From Marinobacter daepoensis DSM 16072 (GTDB taxonomy: Bacteria > Pseudomonadota > Gammaproteobacteria > Pseudomonadales > Oleiphilaceae): a stretch of DNA of 64,000 nt. This document shows, piece by piece, positions 59,616 through 64,000 of this stretch. How positions within the stretch are numbered: the stretch's first letter is position 1; each line of letters starts with the position of its first letter. The translations under genes were made by a program, and so were the position numbers. Under the pieces are notes generated by a model that saw only the letters and a program-made list of their open reading frames with translations, did no database searches and was not told where the DNA came from. The stretch covers positions 310,001 through 374,000 of the forward strand of contig NZ_ATWI01000008.1 in the NCBI RefSeq assembly GCF_000421165.1, in the 5' to 3' direction.

Positions 59616-60566
59616 ATGGCGTCGTTAAAAACCGCTTTTGCCTTGGTAGTCCTGTCGCTGTTTGTTCTGACCGGTTGTGGAACAACGAAGCTGCACAAAC
59701 GCTACGATGTAACCCAGATAGAAGAGTGGCAGGAAGATTACGAGGCGAAAAGGACTTCGGTGATTGACGCTTCCATCAAATCCGGAACGTTGTATCTGGG
59801 CGATGGCCAGTTTGTGATGGAGCTGGAGCAGCGTTATCAGGTACAGAAAATTCTCTATAACCAGCCTCGTTATTATTCGCGGTCGAGTAAAGAGCCCAAC
59901 CTTTTTTACATTCTGAATCCCTTGCTCTGGATTACCTGCCTCGATACGCCTTCCAACTGTGTTGGGCGGGAGGGCGAATGGGGAGGGCCCTACAACGATG
60001 GAGACCGGGAATTTGTCCGGGTGCAGGATCAGGATACTCGCACCGGCCCGCTGAGTTATCCCGCAGCCAAGCTACGGGTTGAGGTGGTGGCGACCAGTGG
60101 AACCGGAGAATGGCGGGAAACACTGGAGCCGGAGATCGCTCGTGGCCGGGCCTCCATTGATGTAAAAGAAACCCTGCAAAAATCACCGTTTGAGCCCAAA
60201 GCCGTCCGTATTCTGGCTGCTTTGCAAGCAGGGGAGGCCTCGTCTTCTCTTGAGTCCCGCTACGACCAGAGCGTAATGGAGCGTCTCGGTCTTTTCTCTG
60301 AGCGCTGGCTGAGCAAGCCTGAGTTGTACGCGCGATACGTTCACCAGATCCGATCCTGCATGAACGATTCTGATTATAAATGTGCCGTTAAACACTTCTT
60401 CAAAATTCAGGATCTGAAAATCGAAGTGCCAGACACGTTCTATTTTCACTTTGCCAAAGCCTTGTCCCTGATGGGGGACACCGAAAATGCCCGCAAAGCC
60501 GCCCGGATGTACCTTCAGGATGCTCGCCATATGGCTTATGCCTCTGATGCGGAGGCTTTCCTGTGA
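59616..60566 (+). CDS. Lipoprotein of unknown function, first gene of an exported-protein cluster
   Basis: 316-aa lipoprotein: MASLKTAFALVVLSLFVLTGC has a clear lipobox (LTGC) with lipidation at C21. The mature part has a beta-rich middle (RPLSYPAAKLRVEVV-like strands) and an alpha-helical C-terminal third with a TPR-like look (YKCAVKHFFKIQDL, FYFHFAKALSLMGDTENARKAARMYL). Start 59616 is preferred over upstream ATGs since AAGAGAG lies 7-12 bp before it. Its end overlaps the next gene (GTGA at 60563). No family recognised. Confidence 0.75.
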   Translation: MASLKTAFALVVLSLFVLTGCGTTKLHKRYDVTQIEEWQEDYEAKRTSVIDASIKSGTLYLGDGQFVMELEQRYQVQKILYNQPRYYSRSSKEPNLFYILNPLLWITCLDTPSNCVGREGEWGGPYNDGDREFVRVQDQDTRTGPLSYPAAKLRVEVVATSGTGEWRETLEPEIARGRASIDVKETLQKSPFEPKAVRILAALQAGEASSSLESRYDQSVMERLGLFSERWLSKPELYARYVHQIRSCMNDSDYKCAVKHFFKIQDLKIEVPDTFYFHFAKALSLMGDTENARKAARMYLQDARHMAYASDAEAFL

Positions 60567-60598
60567 ACACAAACCACTTTTTGACAGGACGATTCGTG

Positions 60599-61684
60599 AT
60601 GCTCAAAAACGTCATGCTTCTGGCGCTGGCTTGCTGGTTGCTTTCCATGCCCGTTCACGCTGCGGTGATCCCGCCAACGGCAGGGCCTCATACGGTGAGC
60701 TTCAGTGCAGATCAGCTTACCGTGCGTGATAAAAGCACAGGGTATTCCGCCGTGGTTCAGGTTGAGAGTCGGCTGACGGTAGGGGTTCTTGTGGGTGAGC
60801 CGGTCTATACCTGCGTGGCGTCCTGGAGACTTCTGTCGGTTGCGGCGGGTGATGACGGTTTTGATGCAGGGCTCACCGGGGCGTCGGAGGGCTCGTTCAA
60901 TGCCAGTAGCCTTCCGCCGTCGGTGCTGAAGGACGTTACCCTGTATGACGTGGACATTGCCTATCCCCTGGCCCCCGGGTTGCCGATCAACAGTTCCTCA
61001 ATGCTGCTCTGTGATGCGGGCATCCTGAAAGCTGCAGGGTCGGATAAGCCGAGCTTTAATTTTCCTTCCAGTCCCATGTGGGGGGAGCTGTTCTGGGACG
61101 ATATCTCTGGTCGTCACGAGGGGGCTGACAGGGCGAAAGAACTGTATGTTGAAATGCTGTCGGCGTATGAAAAACGGGCTACGAAGAAGCGCGGGGCTTT
61201 TTCATGGGGAGGCTCACAGGCAGACAAGTGGGGCAGCTCGGTGCACTCTGCGTCCATCAATCTCTGGCCTGTGAAAAGCTGGCTTCGCAAAGTGGTGAGA
61301 GATCAGGCAGAAACGGCCCGGCGTGAGGCGGAGGTGTTCGAGCAGAAAAACACGGCTCTGGTCGATCAACGTGGGCAGGTTGCCGATGACGTTTTTGACG
61401 CCCTTATGACCGTGGTGTATCGGAAAGAGGCCGCGAAGCAGACGGTGGCGAGGTTTGAAGAGCGTCCAGCCAAGAAGCCTGCCAGGGCCGGGGTGACGCG
61501 GGAGCAGATGATCGCAGACTTACCGAACAACAGCTGTGTTGACCGGGAGCGGCTGGCGGAACTGAACCGGGACTGGGAGGCTGGCGCCCGGATGCAGGAA
61601 ACCATGGGGAGTTGTGCCAGAGCTCGCCCCGAACCAGCCCCGTATAAGCCTTTGGGTTTGAAGCTTCAGCGCGTTCAGTATTGA
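60599..61684 (+). CDS. Exported protein of unknown function
   Basis: 361-aa protein with a signal peptide (MLKNVMLLALACWLLSMPVHA, cleavage after VHA before AVIPP) and a mostly beta-strand mature half, then a highly charged helical C-terminal region (about 240-330: QAETARREAEVFEQKN, RKEAAKQTVARFEER). ATG 60599 has AGGA 9 bp before it and gives the cleanest signal peptide; a GTG at 60563 overlapping the previous stop is the alternative. Probably co-transcribed with the lipoprotein before it. No family recognised. Confidence 0.7.
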   Translation: MLKNVMLLALACWLLSMPVHAAVIPPTAGPHTVSFSADQLTVRDKSTGYSAVVQVESRLTVGVLVGEPVYTCVASWRLLSVAAGDDGFDAGLTGASEGSFNASSLPPSVLKDVTLYDVDIAYPLAPGLPINSSSMLLCDAGILKAAGSDKPSFNFPSSPMWGELFWDDISGRHEGADRAKELYVEMLSAYEKRATKKRGAFSWGGSQADKWGSSVHSASINLWPVKSWLRKVVRDQAETARREAEVFEQKNTALVDQRGQVADDVFDALMTVVYRKEAAKQTVARFEERPAKKPARAGVTREQMIADLPNNSCVDRERLAELNRDWEAGARMQETMGSCARARPEPAPYKPLGLKLQRVQY

Positions 61685-61700
61685 TGGGCTGGTAGCGCTG

Positions 61701-62183
61701 ATGACGGCTCAGGTACTGGATGGCCTGCGGGTTGATGGGATTGGCTACTGTCTTGTTCAGGCCGAACCGGGGCCGTTTTCGCCGTGGGATTATGGCATTG
61801 AACCCAACAGCATTTGCTCGTCGAACTGGGCCGGCTACGTTGCCGGCTTTGAGGTGCTGGGCCGGCGCTTGTATCTCGCTTCGTTGAGCGTGGGCTGGGC
61901 GCCTCCCAGGCGGATCACGGGCCGCGACCCGGCCGGGGATGACCCGCTTGGGTTGCTGGCTGTGGGTGGGCCGCAAGAACTGCCTGCATTGAATGGTGTG
62001 ATGCCAGAATCCAGCACGGGAAGCTATATGGCTTATTCCAATGTGCAGTTGCCGCTGGATTACACGGGCCGCCTGATCGGTTGTATGGGAGATGTAGCGG
62101 CTCCCAAGCCTGATGACTGTCGTGTGTTTGTCTTTGAAGCAGGAATTCTGGTGGATACCCAGGTGGTTCAGTCGGTGTTCTGA
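61701..62183 (+). CDS. Uncharacterised 160-aa protein
   Basis: No signal peptide or membrane helix stands out; the frame has a strand-rich pattern (YVAGFEVLGRRLYLASLSV, CRVFVFEAGILVDTQVVQSVF) and four cysteines. It starts 17 bp after the preceding stop, on the same strand, which suggests a three-gene unit with the two exported proteins. A weak ribosome site makes the exact start unsure. Function unknown; it could be the last part of a secretion-linked or surface complex, but nothing proves it. Confidence 0.6.
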   Translation: MTAQVLDGLRVDGIGYCLVQAEPGPFSPWDYGIEPNSICSSNWAGYVAGFEVLGRRLYLASLSVGWAPPRRITGRDPAGDDPLGLLAVGGPQELPALNGVMPESSTGSYMAYSNVQLPLDYTGRLIGCMGDVAAPKPDDCRVFVFEAGILVDTQVVQSVF

Positions 62184-62220
62184 CCCGGATTAGTACCAGG
62201 CAATTGCTGCAATATCCTGG

Positions 62221-62295
62221 TTTTCAGGATTTGCACAGTCCCCCTTTTTTATCCCCGTAGCCCTTGGTGTGCAGGTCTTTTCAGGATTTGCACAG
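62221..62295 (+). repeat. 18-bp direct repeat before the beta-helix gene
   Basis: TTTTCAGGATTTGCACAG occurs at 62221-62238 and 62278-62295, exact and in the same orientation, 57 bp apart. It lies in the 236-bp gap before the beta-helix gene, which otherwise contains no gene. Confidence 0.85.
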
Positions 62296-62419
62296 GCTTT
62301 GTGGCTTTCTGCATATCGGTTCTGCTCGCTTACCGTGCTCGCCCTGATTAATGTCAATTGGCACACCGCGCCCTGCGGGGAACGCTTGAATAAAAACAAC
62401 ACGAAGAGCAGAGGATACG

Positions 62420-64000
62420 ATGCGCCATTCTCACACATTCAAGAAACTATTCCTGATTACCGCCATGTCCAGCGGGCTGTTACTGGCCGGTTGCGATGGC
62501 GACGATGGTAAAGACGGCAAGGACGGCAGGGACGGTGCCGACGGGCAGTCTGCCAATGGTGATGCCAGTGCTCAGCTGGCGGTGACCACCTCTGGGTTTG
62601 TCATCACTGACGATGCGATTCTGGTCGCGCCAGATGCCGCCGATGGCGACGACATTACTGAGGCTTTGTCCGTGGCCCTGTTCGACCTTCCGGAAGACGC
62701 CCTGGTGGTGTTGCCGAAAGGGCGCTTTGTGGTGACCGAAAGCATTGTGGTGAACAGTGCCAGTGGGCTGACCCTGACCGGCCACGGTATTCATGAGACC
62801 GTTCTGGATTTCAGCACCTCCTACGGTGACGACGCGTTCCGCTTTCAGGGGGGGAACGGGATTACCGTGCGCGACCTGGCGGTTTATGAGGCGCCGAAGA
62901 ACGGCATCAAGGCCACTAACGTCAACGGCATTCACATGACCTACACAGCCACGGTCTGGGAAGGGGAGCTGGAGGCCAATAACGGCGCTTATGGGCTGTA
63001 CCCGCTGAAAAGCCAGAACGTGCTGCTGGAAAACAACTATGCCTTTGGCTCGGCCGATGCCGGCATCTATGTGGGCCAGTCCGAGAACATTGTGGTGCGT
63101 AACAACACGGCGAAGCAGAATGTGGCCGGCATTGAGATTGAAAACTCCACCATGGCCGATGTTTACAACAACATTGCGGTTGGAAACTCGGGAGGCATCC
63201 TGGTGTTTGACCTGCCGGGACTGGATAAGGCCTATGGCGGCAATGTGCGGATATTCAACAACCACGCCTATAGCAACAATGCTCAGAATGTGGGCGCGGG
63301 GGTGGTTGGGCTGGTTCCGCCGGGTACCGGCGCGCTGGTACTCGCCACCAGCGACGTTGAGATGTACAACAACCAGTTGACCGACAACGCCACCACGGCA
63401 GTGGCGATCACCAGCTACCTGCTGGTGGAGCCTGATCTTGCCAGTTATCCCGCGAACTTCGGGGCTACCATGGGCGATGGCTGGAGCCCGCTGCTCAAGA
63501 ACGTATACCTGCACAACAATACCTTTGCCCGTAATGGCGCCGACCCGCAGGGCGAGTTACTTCAGCCAATCATTGATGGCTATGGCTCGAACCTGAACAG
63601 CAAGGGCTCGCCCCAGACCTTTCCGGCCATTCTGTATGACGGTATTGGCGAGTTGTTGTCTAATGTGGGAGAGCTGACGGCTTTCAATGCTCTGGTGAGT
63701 GCCGAGGCCCAAGCGGATGGTGTGAACTACGATCCGTATAGTGCGGACGACCTGATTTGCGCCAACAGCAACATCAACGGTAACCCGGCTCCGGACTACG
63801 ATGAGGTTAATACTGGCCTGGTCTACCCGAATGACCCTGCCGACCTTACTCAGGTGGATGGCAATGGCAACCCGCTGCCACATCTGCTCATCGACCAGAT
63901 GGTGAACAACACCTATCTGAACTGTGTGCAGCCCAGGCTGGCGCCCGCTGTGGTGAATTTCCGCAACAACATCTACGGCTGTACCGGGGACGATCTGGCG
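62420..64000 (+). CDS. Parallel beta-helix repeat lipoprotein (3' end outside window)
   Basis: Open from ATG 62420 to the window end (527 codons, no stop). Signal MRHSHTFKKLFLITAMSSGL ends in a lipobox LLAGC. The first mature residues are collagen-like Gly-x-Asp triplets (DGKDGKDGRDGADGQ). Then follow about ten rungs of a right-handed parallel beta-helix with recurrent Asn/Gly ladders (NGITVRDLAVYE, NVLLENNYAFG, NIVVRNNTAKQN, VDVYNN-like, NVYLHNNTFARN), the pectate-lyase/NosD fold. AGAGGA lies before the ATG. Likely a surface or periplasmic glycan-active or binding protein; substrate unknown. Confidence 0.85.
   Translation, partial: MRHSHTFKKLFLITAMSSGLLLAGCDGDDGKDGKDGRDGADGQSANGDASAQLAVTTSGFVITDDAILVAPDAADGDDITEALSVALFDLPEDALVVLPKGRFVVTESIVVNSASGLTLTGHGIHETVLDFSTSYGDDAFRFQGGNGITVRDLAVYEAPKNGIKATNVNGIHMTYTATVWEGELEANNGAYGLYPLKSQNVLLENNYAFGSADAGIYVGQSENIVVRNNTAKQNVAGIEIENSTMADVYNNIAVGNSGGILVFDLPGLDKAYGGNVRIFNNHAYSNNAQNVGAGVVGLVPPGTGALVLATSDVEMYNNQLTDNATTAVAITSYLLVEPDLASYPANFGATMGDGWSPLLKNVYLHNNTFARNGADPQGELLQPIIDGYGSNLNSKGSPQTFPAILYDGIGELLSNVGELTAFNALVSAEAQADGVNYDPYSADDLICANSNINGNPAPDYDEVNTGLVYPNDPADLTQVDGNGNPLPHLLIDQMVNNTYLNCVQPRLAPAVVNFRNNIYGCTGDDLA

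Noticed and set aside
62480..63514. 344-codon minus-strand open frame
   Set aside because: Antisense to the beta-helix gene, whose rungs and lipobox are clear.

Overview
The window looks like a chromosomal segment of a marine gammaproteobacterium, most likely Marinobacter or a close relative. This rests on protein character, GC-rich codon use and gene content (TrhO, TrxC, RadD, a YebG-like protein, a DUF6160 surface protein, Urt/Ure and allantoin genes); no rRNA or tRNA was seen to fix the genus. No CRISPR array, complete IS element, prophage or integrase gene was recognised.

0-12 kb is ordinary core: a nitronate monooxygenase-like flavoenzyme (cut by the window edge), a DsbA-like oxidoreductase, TrhO, a DUF481 outer-membrane protein, a DUF523/DUF1722 protein, a two-gene envelope operon (a degenerate metallophosphoesterase fused to a GT4 glycosyltransferase, plus a flippase-like membrane protein), a DUF6160 protein, a GntR regulator, glyoxalase I, an EamA exporter and a ComEA-like helix-hairpin-helix protein. 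12.5-24.2 kb is one long urea operon: urtABCDE (urea ABC importer), ureDABC, ureEFG (nickel assembly) and a HupE/UreJ membrane protein, closed by a terminator. A perfect 25-bp inverted repeat sits between ureB and ureC.

24.3-38 kb is a plastic, partly AT-rich island. It opens with a NERD/zinc-finger protein, then a GHKL ATPase with a C-terminal PD-(D/E)XK-like motif, an HNH endonuclease and a membrane protein resembling abortive-infection proteins. The last three are separated by attC-like sites, so the block looks like a small integron cassette cluster without an integrase. It continues with a phosphodiesterase, a ParDE-type toxin-antitoxin pair, a half-length cation antiporter, a DCC protein, a gamma-glutamylcyclotransferase-like protein, a Rho paralogue lacking the RNA-binding domain, a CSD-DUF1294 protein, DUF2956 and a dGTPase. 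The island is littered with REP-like sequences, a decayed REP-associated transposase, a ureG fragment, an epimerase fragment and two pairs of direct repeats.

38-48 kb returns to core genes (AstE-like, GCS2-type ligase, TrxC, SDF symporter, PfpI, FKBP, YebG with a LexA box). Between 41.2 and 42.9 kb lie three copies of a roughly 110-bp repeat, each with a perfect DnaA box; one truncates a DksA/TraR-type gene. 48-54 kb is an allantoin catabolic locus (GntR regulator, NCS1 permease, allantoin racemase-like protein, PuuE, AllE-like, AllA) with matching TTGTAyACAA operators. AllA releases urea, which the urease operon can use. 54-64 kb holds a broken AraC gene, RadD, a GFA protein, an Ada-like methyltransferase, a membrane-anchored AraC regulator, three unrecognised exported or lipoprotein-type genes and a parallel beta-helix lipoprotein that runs off the window.
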